Shown: positions 43,978 to 54,114 of the stretch, piece after piece
Layout: each line of letters opens with the position of its first letter
How positions within the stretch are numbered: the first letter of the stretch is position 1
NCBI GenBank assembly: GCA_005882315.1
Contig: VBAR01000001.1
Span: forward strand, 1,499,736-1,563,735
Origin: Bacteroidota bacterium
Lineage (GTDB): Bacteria > Bacteroidota > Bacteroidia > Chitinophagales > Chitinophagaceae
Direction: 5' to 3'
DNA length: 64,000 nt
Notes under the pieces: generated by a model
Told to the model about the DNA's origin: nothing
Databases searched by the model: none
Seen by the model: the letters and a program-made list of their open reading frames with translations, nothing else
Position numbers and translations under genes: made by a program

Positions 43978-46900
43978 ATGAAAAACAAGACAACGAGTTG
44001 CCTATTTCGATTTTATGCTTTCGCTATCCTTATTTGTCTTATTGTGATAAGTTGCAATAACAATAATAATGAGACCGTGACCCCTGGTTCACCATTTTTC
44101 AAAAAAATTTCTTCAAAGCAAAGCGGTATTACATTTATCAATGCTGTCGACGAAAATTATGATAAAAATTATTTTGACAAGTTTGCTTACGTGTACAATG
44201 GCGCAGGTGTAGCTGTTGGTGATATTAACAATGATGGGTTACAGGATATTTATTTTACTGGGAATGAAGTTCAAAATAGGTTATACCTGAATGAAGGAGG
44301 AATGAAGTTTAAGGATATTACAGTTTCGGCGGGTGTAGATGGCGGTAAAGGATGGGATAATGGAGTTACTATGGTTGATATTAACAATGATGGACTGCTG
44401 GACATTTATGTTTGTAAGGGTGGGTTTGAAGATTCTGACGATGAAAGAAGGAATTTGCTATATGTAAACCAGGGTAACAACACATTTAAAGACGAAGCCA
44501 AAACATATGGCTTAGATGATGATGGATATTCCCAACACTCAGCTTTTTTCGATATGGACAATGATAATGATCTGGATCTGTTTCTTACCAGCAGGCCGGA
44601 TTCATTTTACCTTGGTTTGTCAAGAATGGTATCTGGTAAAAGAGAACCAAAAGATAAATGCAGGGCTAAGCTTTATCGTAATGATGACGGTAAGTTTACT
44701 GAAATTGGAAAAAAAGCAGGGATCAATCACACATTCGGATATGCACTTTCAGTACTGACAGCTGATTTGAACAATGACGGGTATGCTGACATTTTTGTCT
44801 CCAATGATTATGCAGATAACGATTATATTTTTATCAATCAGAAAAACGGCACTTTTAAAGACGAAGTAAAAAGTTTGACGAACCATTTGTCACTTTTTTC
44901 GATGGGAGCTGACATTGCTGATATCAACAACGATGGCTATGAAGATATTTATGTAACTGAGATGTTGCCTGAAAATTATAAACGATCAAAGGTTTCGATG
45001 CCAAGAATGGATGTTGAAGGCTTTTGGGCTATCGTTGATAGTGGATTTCAGAAGCAATACATGCATAATGCATTGCATCTGAACCAGGGAAATGGATTTT
45101 TTAGTGAAATATCACAATTGGCAGGTGTAGCGAAAACGGAGTGGAGCTGGGCTACATTATTATCTGATTTTGATAACGACGGAAAGCGGGATATCTATGT
45201 AGCGAATGGTTACCGTCGTGATCTTTTTGATGGGGATATTTTAAAAAAACAAGATGAATACGTAAAAGCAAACATGCACAAGTATTCATCCGGCGAAGAG
45301 ATGTTTGAAAAAGGATTCAAGGACTATATGGAAATATACAATCCCATCAAAGTCAGAAACTATTTATTCAGAAACAAAGGCGATCTGCAATTTGAAAACG
45401 TTTCAGAAGCATGGGGTTTAACAGATAGTACATTTTCTAACGGTGCTGCAATTGCAGATTTTGACAATGACGGAGATATTGATCTGGTCGTAAATAATCT
45501 TGACCAGGAAGCTTTGCTTTATGAAAATGCTACTGACAAAAAAAATAATTATATAAGAATAAAACTGGAAGGTCCTGAAAAGAACCATGATGGAATTGGT
45601 GCCAAGGTCTCGCTTTACTATGACGGTAAAATGCGTCAATTCTTTCAGCAAAAAACAGTTCGGGGGTATATGTCTTGCAATGAGCCCATTGTACATTTTG
45701 GTCTCGGTCAAACGACCAAAATTGACAGCATTGTCATCAAATGGCCTGATGGGAAAGAGAACTCTCTAAAGGAAATCACTTCGAACCAGGTTATAAAAGC
45801 AGTGTATAAAAATGCAGAAACAAATCACTATTCATCACCGGTGTTTAATTCTTCTTTTATCGAAGCAACAAACCAGTTTTTAAGACAACCATTTGTACAT
45901 AAGGAAAACAAGTATGATGAATACGTAGACCAGATCTTATTGCCTCATGAATTTTCAGTTAGCGGACCTTTTATTGCTACAGGCGATGTAAATGGTGACG
46001 GCGAAGAAGATTTTTATGTTGGAGGAGCAAAAAACCAGGCCGGTGCTTTATACAGGTTTCAAAATGGAGGGTTTGTTAAGCAAGTTGAACCTGCATTTGA
46101 AGCTGACAAAGATTATGAAGATCTTGGTACAACTCTCTTTGATGTTGATGGTGACGGTGATCTCGATCTGTATGTTGTCAGTGGCGGCAGCGAATTTCCA
46201 GATGGGTCAAAGATGTACCAGGATAGATTATATGTGAATGATGGAAAAGGAAACTTTTCAAAGTCATCACTTCCGCTAACAGTAAGCAGCGGGTCTTGTG
46301 TCATTGCATTTGATGTTGATGGTGATAATGATCTTGACATTTTCAGGGGTGGGGAAGTCTTGCCACATCAATATCCCAAGCCACCTCAAAGTTATTTACT
46401 CATTAATGAAAACGGCAAACTGATCGATAAAACCAAAGAATTAGCTCCCGATCTATTGCAGATTGGTATGGTTAAAACAGCAGTAGCGGCGGATCTGAAT
46501 GGAGATAAAAAGCCAGAACTGGTTATTTCAGGCGAATGGATGCCTATAAAAATTTATGAATATACCGCTGGGAAGATGACAGATATTTCAAATAAATATG
46601 GCCTTGAAAAAACAGAAGGTTGGTGGAATAAAATTGTTGCAGATGACATTGATGGTGATGGCGACCTTGACCTGATTGCAGGCAACCTTGGCGAGAACTA
46701 TAAATTTTCAGCGAGCAAAGAAAAACCTTTTGAAATTTATGCAAAGGATTTTGACAACAATGGCACTAATGACATTTTTCTGGCAAAGCATCTTGGCGAT
46801 ATCACTGTTCCAATTCGCGGCCGTGAATGCACTTCGCAACAGTGCCCGATAATAGCAAAGAAATTCCCTACTTACCTTTCATTTGCCGAAAGTGACCTGA

Positions 46901-47319
46901 AGGGTATTCTGGGCGAAGAGATCGAAAATGCCTATCACAATCAAGCCTATCTTTTTTCTTCCGTAATTTTTATCAATGACAAAGGAAAGTTTACAATAAA
47001 GAAATTACCAGTTGAAGCGCAACTATCAACTGTAAATGGCATATTGGTAAATGATTTTGATGGCGATGGCAAAAAAGATATACTGATTGCGGGAAATAAA
47101 TTCAATGTGGAAGTAGAAACGACACCGGCAGATGCATCAGTTGGTTTGTTTTTGAAAGGGACGGCGGATGGAAGTTTCATCAGCAGAAACCCGGCAGAAA
47201 GTGGCTTTTTTGCACCTTATAATGTAAAGGACATTAAGACGATCAAAACAAAAGTCGGAGTTGCCGTACTGGTAAGTTCAAATAATGATTCATTGCGAAT
47301 TTTTAAGAACAAAAAATAG
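43978..47319 (+). CDS. VCBS/FG-GAP repeat lipoprotein with ASPIC/UnbV domain
   Basis: A 1113-residue lipoprotein ([13 protein letters not shown]). The start is the ATG at 43978; a TTG three bases earlier gives no better signal. It is built of calcium-binding beta-propeller repeats with the DxNxDGxxD pattern ([44 protein letters not shown] and later copies). Between two propeller blocks lies an ASPIC/UnbV (CRTAC1-type) domain near residues 525-610 ([42 protein letters not shown]). Homologues are common beside SusCD pairs, and their role is unknown. A surface binding or adhesion function is plausible. It starts 22 bases after the haloperoxidase-like gene. Confidence 0.9.
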   Translation: MKNKTTSCLFRFYAFAILICLIVISCNNNNNETVTPGSPFFKKISSKQSGITFINAVDENYDKNYFDKFAYVYNGAGVAVGDINNDGLQDIYFTGNEVQNRLYLNEGGMKFKDITVSAGVDGGKGWDNGVTMVDINNDGLLDIYVCKGGFEDSDDERRNLLYVNQGNNTFKDEAKTYGLDDDGYSQHSAFFDMDNDNDLDLFLTSRPDSFYLGLSRMVSGKREPKDKCRAKLYRNDDGKFTEIGKKAGINHTFGYALSVLTADLNNDGYADIFVSNDYADNDYIFINQKNGTFKDEVKSLTNHLSLFSMGADIADINNDGYEDIYVTEMLPENYKRSKVSMPRMDVEGFWAIVDSGFQKQYMHNALHLNQGNGFFSEISQLAGVAKTEWSWATLLSDFDNDGKRDIYVANGYRRDLFDGDILKKQDEYVKANMHKYSSGEEMFEKGFKDYMEIYNPIKVRNYLFRNKGDLQFENVSEAWGLTDSTFSNGAAIADFDNDGDIDLVVNNLDQEALLYENATDKKNNYIRIKLEGPEKNHDGIGAKVSLYYDGKMRQFFQQKTVRGYMSCNEPIVHFGLGQTTKIDSIVIKWPDGKENSLKEITSNQVIKAVYKNAETNHYSSPVFNSSFIEATNQFLRQPFVHKENKYDEYVDQILLPHEFSVSGPFIATGDVNGDGEEDFYVGGAKNQAGALYRFQNGGFVKQVEPAFEADKDYEDLGTTLFDVDGDGDLDLYVVSGGSEFPDGSKMYQDRLYVNDGKGNFSKSSLPLTVSSGSCVIAFDVDGDNDLDIFRGGEVLPHQYPKPPQSYLLINENGKLIDKTKELAPDLLQIGMVKTAVAADLNGDKKPELVISGEWMPIKIYEYTAGKMTDISNKYGLEKTEGWWNKIVADDIDGDGDLDLIAGNLGENYKFSASKEKPFEIYAKDFDNNGTNDIFLAKHLGDITVPIRGRECTSQQCPIIAKKFPTYLSFAESDLKGILGEEIENAYHNQAYLFSSVIFINDKGKFTIKKLPVEAQLSTVNGILVNDFDGDGKKDILIAGNKFNVEVETTPADASVGLFLKGTADGSFISRNPAESGFFAPYNVKDIKTIKTKVGVAVLVSSNNDSLRIFKNKK

Positions 47320-47327
47320 GTCAGTTT

Positions 47328-49397
47328 ATAAAAAATCTTTTTTCAATACTGTTCATTATTCTTCTTTCTGCATGCAGTAGTGGCGGTAAGAAGAACAGGT
47401 TAGCAACAGCTTCCAGTCCTTACCTGCAACAACATGCTGATAATCCTGTTAATTGGTATGAATGGAATGATGAAGCACTTACAATTGCGAAAAAAGAAAA
47501 CAAGCCACTTCTTATAAGTATTGGATATGCTTCCTGTCATTGGTGTCATGTAATGGAGAAGGAGTCATTCATGGATACTGCAGTTGCGAGGATAATGAAT
47601 GAGAATTTTATTTGTATAAAAGTAGACAGAGAAGAAAGGCCCGATATTGATAATATATATATGTATGCTTGCCAGTTGATCTCCGGTGGCGGGGGATGGC
47701 CTTTGAATGCGTTTGCCTTGCCTGATGGTAAACCTTTTTTTGCAGGCACCTATTATAGCAAAGCCGGGTGGATGAGTTTGCTGACAAATATTTCAAAAGC
47801 ATATAAAGAAAAACATGGCCTGGTAGTTAAACAAGCTAATGAATTGACAAAAGGAATTGCTGACGAAGAATTCTCTTTTAATAGAGTTGATAGTACAGCT
47901 ACTGTAATGAACAACCAGGAGTATCAAAATTTATTTGACAGCGTTTACTCAAAAACAGATACTGTAAATGGAGGTTTAAAAGGTTCGCCAAAATTCCCAA
48001 TGCCTGCAGTAACTGAATTTTTACTTCAGCATTACTATTTCACCGGGAATAAAAAAGCTCTCAATGCAGCATCAATGACATTGTACAAAATGGCTCTCGG
48101 CGGAATTTATGACCATCTCGATGGAGGATTCGCCCGGTATGCAACAGATAATGAGTGGCACATTCCTCATTTTGAAAAAATGCTTTATGATAATGCACAG
48201 TTGATAAGTTTATATGCACACGCATATCAAATAACACAAAATGATTTTTATAAAACTATAATTACTGAAACAATTTCTTTTATTGAAAGAAACCTGGCTT
48301 CTTCACATGGTGGTTATTACAGCTCGTTAAATGCCGATACAGAAGATGGTGAAGGTGATTTTTATACATGGAAAGAATCCGATTTTAAAAAAATTACAGG
48401 CAATGAAAATTTATTGACAGAATATTTCAATGTGAGCCCGATGGGTAATTGGAATAAGGGAAATAATATATTATTCGCAAATTACACTCCACAGGAATTT
48501 GCAGTTTTTAAAAAACAAACACCGGGTCAATTCATTTCTCTTTTAAATAAAACTAAAAAGGTATTACTTGAAGAAAGAAATAAACGAAATAAACCGGCCG
48601 CTGATACAAAAACTTTAACTGCCTGGAATGCCATGATGCTTAAGGCCTATGCCGATGCTTATATTGCAACTAGTACAGAAGATTATTTAGCTAAAGCAAT
48701 GATAATCGCAAAATTTCTTGAAAAAAATATGCTTGGCAATGATGGTAGCTTAAAAAGAAATTTTAAAGACGGAAAAACCTCAATTAATGGTTTCCTTGAT
48801 GATTATGCATTGACAGCTTCTGCGTTCATAAAACTTTATAGCGTCAGTTTTGACATAAATTGGATCACCCTTGCAAAACAAATTACTGATCATGCTATCA
48901 AAAATTTTTACAGTAAGGATGCCGGATTGTTTTATTACACAGCATCAAATGAATCAAAACTTGCTGTAAGGAAAATGGAGATTGATGACGACGCAATTCC
49001 TTCTTCCAATTCAATAATGGCGGGTGTACTTTATTCGCTTGGCGTTATTTATGACGACAGTTCTTATAGTGATATATCCAAGGGGATGCTGACATCAGTA
49101 ATAACCAAAGTAAATCTATTCCCGGTTTATCATGCCCAATGGTGCAGCCTGGCCGGGCTCTTTTCGCAAGGTACTTATGAAGTAGTAGTGATGGGTAAGG
49201 AAGCAAATACAAAGAATAAGGAACTACAAAAAAAATATTTGCCGGATTGTGTGTTCATGGGTGAGACAGATAAAGAGAATCTTCCTTTGTTGGAAGATAA
49301 GTTACCGGTAAATAAGACATTAATATATGTATGTACAAATAAGGTATGTAAAAGGCCTCTTGAAGATGTATCTCTGGCATTGAATCAAATAAAATAA
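47328..49397 (+). CDS. DUF255 thioredoxin-like/YyaL-type lipoprotein with apparent ATA start
   Basis: A 689-residue protein if read from an ATA codon at 47328. The N-terminal thioredoxin-like DUF255 domain carries [20 protein letters not shown] and the ASCHWCHVM redox motif (Cys70, Cys73). The rest is the family's six-hairpin barrel ([44 protein letters not shown]). The first in-frame ATG, at 47553, would delete the CxxC motif. From 47328 the frame reads (I/M)[19 protein letters not shown], a perfect lipoprotein signal (Cys16), but the codon is ATA and no ATG, GTG or TTG follows the upstream stop at 47304. AGG lies at 47318-47320. Length agrees with the family. A point mutation or a sequencing error is possible. 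The enzymatic role of the family is unknown. Confidence 0.8.
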   Translation: MKNLFSILFIILLSACSSGGKKNRLATASSPYLQQHADNPVNWYEWNDEALTIAKKENKPLLISIGYASCHWCHVMEKESFMDTAVARIMNENFICIKVDREERPDIDNIYMYACQLISGGGGWPLNAFALPDGKPFFAGTYYSKAGWMSLLTNISKAYKEKHGLVVKQANELTKGIADEEFSFNRVDSTATVMNNQEYQNLFDSVYSKTDTVNGGLKGSPKFPMPAVTEFLLQHYYFTGNKKALNAASMTLYKMALGGIYDHLDGGFARYATDNEWHIPHFEKMLYDNAQLISLYAHAYQITQNDFYKTIITETISFIERNLASSHGGYYSSLNADTEDGEGDFYTWKESDFKKITGNENLLTEYFNVSPMGNWNKGNNILFANYTPQEFAVFKKQTPGQFISLLNKTKKVLLEERNKRNKPAADTKTLTAWNAMMLKAYADAYIATSTEDYLAKAMIIAKFLEKNMLGNDGSLKRNFKDGKTSINGFLDDYALTASAFIKLYSVSFDINWITLAKQITDHAIKNFYSKDAGLFYYTASNESKLAVRKMEIDDDAIPSSNSIMAGVLYSLGVIYDDSSYSDISKGMLTSVITKVNLFPVYHAQWCSLAGLFSQGTYEVVVMGKEANTKNKELQKKYLPDCVFMGETDKENLPLLEDKLPVNKTLIYVCTNKVCKRPLEDVSLALNQIK

Positions 49398-49505
49398 AAA
49401 CCAAGGAAATTGATTTTGTTTTTTTTCAATAGATTTCGGTTACTCATATTAGTAGTTGTATTGGCTTTATTGAGATAAAAAGTAAATAAGTTTATTTTTA
49501 ATACT

Positions 49506-50777
49506 ATGAGACAAAAAATTATTTCTTCAAATACATTAAATCAAATATTGCTACAACTGATTTTGTTTTTGTGTCTATTGTCATGCTCTAAAAAAAGCAA
49601 TAATAATACAGGTGGAGGCAATACAAATGTTATTGAAGCAGAGGTGACCATTTTAGCAAATGAAAACAACCAAGTGATACAGGGCTTTGGTTGTGCTACA
49701 GTTTTTGCTCCGTCTAATACCACGCCTTTAACTACCGATGAGTTTGACAAGCTTTTTGGCTCTGACAATAACCAGGTTGGATTGAACTTTCTTAGAATAA
49801 GAATTGCGTCAGATGATGCATGGAGAGCAACGGAATTGAACCATGCTAAAGCCGCCATACTGCGAGGAGCAAAAGTATTTGCCAGTCCGTGGAGTCCTCC
49901 GGCAAGAATGAAAACAAATAACAACATTATTGGTGGTAAACTTATTCCGGATAGTGGAGCCGCATATGCAAAATATTTGAATGACTTTGCTCTTTATATG
50001 GAAACAAACGGAGCTCCATTATATGCTGTATCTGTTCAAAATGAGCCCGACTGGGATCCAAGCTATGAAGGCTGTGTTTGGACTGCCTCAGAAATGAGAG
50101 ATTTCATAAAGAACCAGGGAGGCTTAATCACAGCTACCCGTTTAATAGCCCCTGAGTTGGTTAATAATAATCAGACCTATGTGAATACAATTTTATCTGA
50201 TGACGCCGCGGTAGCAAATTTAGATATTGTAGGAACACACTTGTACGGCGGAGGTATTGTAGAAAATGCATTGGCTAAAACAAAAAGCAAAGAAGTATGG
50301 ATGACAGAACACTTAGACACCCTAACGACTTATGCGGCTAATATGAATACGGCTGTTGAAATTCATGATTGCTTTACCAAAGCAAATTTCAGTGCATATA
50401 TCTGGTGGTATGGCAAACGATTTTATGGTCTTATCGGACAGGATGGAAGTGTTACAAAGCGGGGATATATGATGTCCCAATTTGCCAGGTTTATTAAACA
50501 AGGTTCGGTTCGGTTAGGAACAACAACAAACTCCTTGTCAAATGTTTTAATATCTGCATATAAGAGTGGCAGCAAAAAAGTTATTGTAGTAATAAACAAC
50601 CTGCAGGCAGATGTAAAGCAAAAAATTACGGTAACTAATGCATCTTTGGGGAATGTTATACCATATACCACAACATTCCTCAAAAATGCAGAGCCGGGAA
50701 CAAGCATAGCGGTTTCAAATAATTCTTTTGTTTATACACTTCCATCGTCGAGTGTAGTAACATTTGTTGAACAATAA
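49506..50777 (+). CDS. GH30 (subfamily 8-like) glucuronoxylanase, predicted lipoprotein
   Basis: A 423-residue lipoprotein (LCLLSCSKKS, Cys27) of family GH30. The barrel begins at VIQGFGCATVF. The acid/base is in YAVSVQNEPDW (Glu180) and the nucleophile in VWMTEHLD (Glu268). The SPWSPPARMKTN segment and ISAYKSGSKKVIVVINN side beta-domain are typical. Its compact length and similarity to XynC point to subfamily 8, which cuts xylan next to a glucuronate branch. It stands 108 bases after the DUF255 gene and complements GH10, GH67 and GH115 by producing branched oligosaccharides with defined ends. Confidence 0.9.
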   Translation: MRQKIISSNTLNQILLQLILFLCLLSCSKKSNNNTGGGNTNVIEAEVTILANENNQVIQGFGCATVFAPSNTTPLTTDEFDKLFGSDNNQVGLNFLRIRIASDDAWRATELNHAKAAILRGAKVFASPWSPPARMKTNNNIIGGKLIPDSGAAYAKYLNDFALYMETNGAPLYAVSVQNEPDWDPSYEGCVWTASEMRDFIKNQGGLITATRLIAPELVNNNQTYVNTILSDDAAVANLDIVGTHLYGGGIVENALAKTKSKEVWMTEHLDTLTTYAANMNTAVEIHDCFTKANFSAYIWWYGKRFYGLIGQDGSVTKRGYMMSQFARFIKQGSVRLGTTTNSLSNVLISAYKSGSKKVIVVINNLQADVKQKITVTNASLGNVIPYTTTFLKNAEPGTSIAVSNNSFVYTLPSSSVVTFVEQ

Positions 50778-50902
50778 AAAATGATACATATGTTCTTTGA
50801 TGCAAAATATTATAAATGAAGTTTTTTAAGTAGGTATAAGCAGTGTTAAAAGGGAGGGTGAAAATACATCCTCCCAATTTTAAATTTTTAAAATTAATAT
50901 AT

Positions 50903-52231
50903 ATGTCAGTAGTTACAGGCAACAAGGTTTTTTTTAAAAGTATTGGTATTATCAAATACGAAGGTGTTGAGTCAGACAATCCTTTTGCGTTTCGTTGGTA
51001 TGATGAAACCAAAATTGTGGCAGGTAAATCAATGAAAGATCATTTGCGGTTTGCTTGTGCCTATTGGCACTCATTCTGTGGTAGCGGTGCTGATCCGTTT
51101 GGTGAGCCTACTCATTTATTTCCATGGAATGAAAAAAAAGATGCAGTAGAAAGAGCAAAAGATAAAGCAGATGCTGCTTTTGAATTCATCACAAAACTCG
51201 GATTACCTTATTACTGCTTTCATGATGTAGATGCAGTTGATTATACAAATGATGTAAATGAAAACGACAGGAGATTGCAGGCAATTACTGCTTATCTCGG
51301 TGAAAAACAAAAAGCAAGTGGTGTAAAACTATTATGGGGTACAGCCAACTTATTTTCCAACAGGAGGTATATGAATGGCGCTGCTACCAACCCTGATTTT
51401 CATGTACTGGCTCATGCAGCTGCACAAGTGAAAGCAGCATTGGATGCAACGATTGCATTAGGCGGCGAGAATTATGTTTTCTGGGGCGGAAGAGAAGGAT
51501 ACATGAGTTTATTGAATACAAACATGAAAAGAGAGAAAGAACATCTTGCAAAATTTTTACATACGGCTAAAGATTATGCAAGAAAGAATGGCTTCAAAGG
51601 AACTTTCTTTATTGAGCCTAAGCCTTGCGAGCCCAGCAAGCATCAATACGATTATGATTGCGAAACGGTGATTGGTTTTTTACGCCAATATGATCTATTG
51701 AATGATTTTAAATTAAATATTGAAGTAAACCATGCAACATTAGCAGGTCATACATTTCAACATGAGTTGCAGGTGGCTGCTGATACAGGACTGCTCGGTA
51801 GCATGGATGCTAACCGAGGCGATTATCAAAATGGATGGGATACCGACCAGTTTCCCAATAATATTAATGAACTGGCGGAAGCAATGGTGGTGATCATAGA
51901 AGCAGGAGGATTTAAGGGTGGTGGTATCAACTTCGATGCAAAGATCCGCCGTAACTCAACTGATGCCGAAGATCTGTTCCATGCGCATATCGGCGGTATG
52001 GATACATTTGCAAGAGCATTGCTCATCGCAGATAATGTTTTACAAAGATCCGACTATAAAAAAATACGCAGCGACAGGTATTCATCATTCGATAGCGGAA
52101 AAGGAAAAGAATTTGAAGAAGGAAAACTATCTTTAACTGACCTGAGAACCTATGCCGTTGAAAATGGTGAACCTCCTGTGAAAAGTGGCAAGCAGGAATA
52201 TTTGGAAAATATCATCAACCGGTTTATCTAA
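50903..52231 (+). CDS. xylA: xylose isomerase
   Basis: A 442-residue xylose isomerase, converting D-xylose to D-xylulose in the cytoplasm. The start is the ATG at 50903 (MSVVTGNKVFF), as in other XylA proteins of about 440 residues; 20 extra codons upstream come from a TTG and were not used. The catalytic His of CFHDVDAVDY and the metal ligands in GTFFIEPKPCEPSKHQYDYD, NIEVNHATLAGH and GSMDANRGD are all present. It belongs to the large class II, shared with other Bacteroidota. It is followed after 31 bases by a sugar symporter. No xylulokinase gene is visible in the window. Confidence 0.96.
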   Translation: MSVVTGNKVFFKSIGIIKYEGVESDNPFAFRWYDETKIVAGKSMKDHLRFACAYWHSFCGSGADPFGEPTHLFPWNEKKDAVERAKDKADAAFEFITKLGLPYYCFHDVDAVDYTNDVNENDRRLQAITAYLGEKQKASGVKLLWGTANLFSNRRYMNGAATNPDFHVLAHAAAQVKAALDATIALGGENYVFWGGREGYMSLLNTNMKREKEHLAKFLHTAKDYARKNGFKGTFFIEPKPCEPSKHQYDYDCETVIGFLRQYDLLNDFKLNIEVNHATLAGHTFQHELQVAADTGLLGSMDANRGDYQNGWDTDQFPNNINELAEAMVVIIEAGGFKGGGINFDAKIRRNSTDAEDLFHAHIGGMDTFARALLIADNVLQRSDYKKIRSDRYSSFDSGKGKEFEEGKLSLTDLRTYAVENGEPPVKSGKQEYLENIINRFI

Positions 52232-52262
52232 GACTTATTATTTATAATCAAAACAGATTGCT

Positions 52263-54011
52263 ATGCTTACATGGTTAGACTGGATCATCATCTTATTTTA
52301 CTTTGCAATTATTGCAGGTATTTCATGGTGGGCAGTAAAAAAGAAAGACAAAAATTCTGCTGATGATTATTTTCTTGCCGGCCGTCACTTAGGATGGTTT
52401 GTTGTCGGTGCTTCCATTTTTGCATCTAATATAGGATCGGAACATCTGGTTGGGCTTGCAGGTTCAGGCGCAACAGATGGTGTTGCATTAGCACACTATG
52501 AATTACATGCATGGTGTTTGTTAGTATTAGGTTGGGTAATGGGACCCTTTTTTATGCGTTCCAAAGTGTTTACCATGCCGGAGTTCCTGGAAAGAAGATT
52601 TACCCCAACGGCAAGAACAGTTCTGTCACTTATTTCATTGTTTGCATATATCCTTACTAAAATTGCAGTTGGCATTTTTGCAGGTGGTGTTGTATTCAGG
52701 GCACTCTTACCGGACGTAAACATCATGGGTATGGATTCATTCTGGATCGGTTCAATCCTGCTTATTATTTTAACCGGTATCTATACTATTATTGGCGGAT
52801 TAAGAGCAGTTGTTTATACTGAAACACTTCAAACATTTGTAAAAATCATCGGGGCTATTCTTGTAACGTATTATGGACTGCAAGCTTTGGGCGGTTGGGA
52901 CAGGCTGAAAGAAATATGCGGTGCTGAGATGTTTAATTTATGGAAACCTGTTGTACCAGATGGAGTAGAAAGTACATGGGCCCCTGTAAAAGAGACAGCA
53001 AAACAAGCATGGTATTTTAATGATAAATATCCATGGCCTGCTATGTTGTTGTGTGCACCGATTATTGGTTTGTGGTATTGGTGTACTGACCAGTATATAG
53101 TACAGCGTATTTTAGGTGCTCGTGATGATAAACAAGCAAGACGTGGTACCATCTTCGCCGGCTTTTTAAAACTCACTCCTGTTTTTCTTTTCATTATTCC
53201 CGGTATGATTTGTTTTGCTTTGGCAAAAAGCGGAATGAATGCCGATATACAACAACGCTTGATGAATACAGATGGAACTGTGAACCGCGAAGCTGCGCAA
53301 GGAGCATTCACTATGTTAGTGACGCATGTACTTCCTGTTGGTGTAAGAGGTATTGTAGTTGCAGGTCTACTTGCTGCATTAATGAGTGCATTGGCAGGTG
53401 TATTCAACGCATCATCTTCATTGTTCACGATGGATTTTTATTCAAGGTTCAGACCCAATGCATCACAGGAAAAATTAGTACGGGTTGGAAGAATAGCTAC
53501 TGTTGTTATGGTAGTTATCGGGTTACTTTGGATACCAGTAATACAGGGTGCAAAAGGGTTATACGATTATTTGCAGGGTATACAGGCATATCTGGCGCCG
53601 CCCATATTTGTTGTTTTCTTCTTTGGAGTATTTATGAAACGGCTCAACGGTCCCGGTTGTATAGCAACATTACTAACCGGTTTTGCAATGGGCTTATTCC
53701 GCCTGATCGTTGATACACCAGTTAAACTGGGAGGAGCTGCATATACAGAAGGCTCTTTCCTTTGGATCGTTAATAATATTTTCTTCCAGTATTATAGTCT
53801 TTTAATAACTATTGTCTGCATCCTTGTATTTATAATAGTAAGCTATGTGACCAAGCCACCGGAACTTGCTAAGATCAGTGGACTTACTTTTTCTACTTTG
53901 TCGGAACAAGACAGGTTGGAAAATCGTTCATCATGGAATTGGAAAGATGTTGTGCTTTCAATATTAATGGTTGCAGCGATCATAGCGATTTATATGTACT
54001 TCACCGGATAG
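52263..54011 (+). CDS. sodium:solute symporter (SSS family), probable sugar transporter
   Basis: A 582-residue inner-membrane protein with about 14 predicted helices, of the SglT/SSS family. WWAVKKKDKNSADDYFLAGR is the N-terminal signature, followed by FASNIGSEHLVGLAGSGA in the first core helix. GIYTIIGGLRAVVYTETLQT and LAALMSALAGVFNASSSLFT carry the Na+-site helices. It lies directly downstream of xylA, so it most likely imports xylose (or a short xyloside) with Na+. SglT-like proteins also carry glucose or galactose, so xylose rests on context. Confidence 0.9.
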   Translation: MLTWLDWIIILFYFAIIAGISWWAVKKKDKNSADDYFLAGRHLGWFVVGASIFASNIGSEHLVGLAGSGATDGVALAHYELHAWCLLVLGWVMGPFFMRSKVFTMPEFLERRFTPTARTVLSLISLFAYILTKIAVGIFAGGVVFRALLPDVNIMGMDSFWIGSILLIILTGIYTIIGGLRAVVYTETLQTFVKIIGAILVTYYGLQALGGWDRLKEICGAEMFNLWKPVVPDGVESTWAPVKETAKQAWYFNDKYPWPAMLLCAPIIGLWYWCTDQYIVQRILGARDDKQARRGTIFAGFLKLTPVFLFIIPGMICFALAKSGMNADIQQRLMNTDGTVNREAAQGAFTMLVTHVLPVGVRGIVVAGLLAALMSALAGVFNASSSLFTMDFYSRFRPNASQEKLVRVGRIATVVMVVIGLLWIPVIQGAKGLYDYLQGIQAYLAPPIFVVFFFGVFMKRLNGPGCIATLLTGFAMGLFRLIVDTPVKLGGAAYTEGSFLWIVNNIFFQYYSLLITIVCILVFIIVSYVTKPPELAKISGLTFSTLSEQDRLENRSSWNWKDVVLSILMVAAIIAIYMYFTG

Positions 54012-54014
54012 CCA

Positions 54015-54070
54015 GTAGCTAGTGGTAAGTAGCAAGTGAGTTAAAACTTCCCACTTGCTACTCGCTACTT
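54015..54070. repeat. AGTAGC-rich inverted-repeat element
   Basis: AGTAGCAAGTG (54028-54038) pairs with CACTTGCTACT (54052-54062), 11 of 11 bases with a 13-base loop. The flanks repeat the word AGTAGC on the left and GCTACT/GCTACTT on the right, so alternative pairings exist. It fills the space between the symporter stop and the uxuA start. No T-run follows, so it looks more like a transcript-processing or insertion element than a terminator. Confidence 0.55.
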
Positions 54071-54114
54071 CCGACTCCCCTTATTTGAATTACTTTTACA
54101 AAAAATCTATCAGC

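Noticed and set aside
47553-49397. DUF255 gene starting at the first ATG
   Set aside because: This start would remove the CHWC motif and the lipoprotein signal that are clearly encoded in the same frame upstream; the longer version from 47328 is preferred.
52871-53428. 185-codon minus-strand frame
   Set aside because: Antisense to the sodium:solute symporter gene, with no signal, domain or ribosome-binding site.
53210-53713. 167-codon plus-strand frame rich in Cys and Ser
   Set aside because: An alternative frame inside the symporter gene with implausible composition.
54055-54114. N-terminal extension of UxuA from a TTG
   Set aside because: The added residues are coded by a repeat element, and the family's N-terminus aligns with the later ATG.
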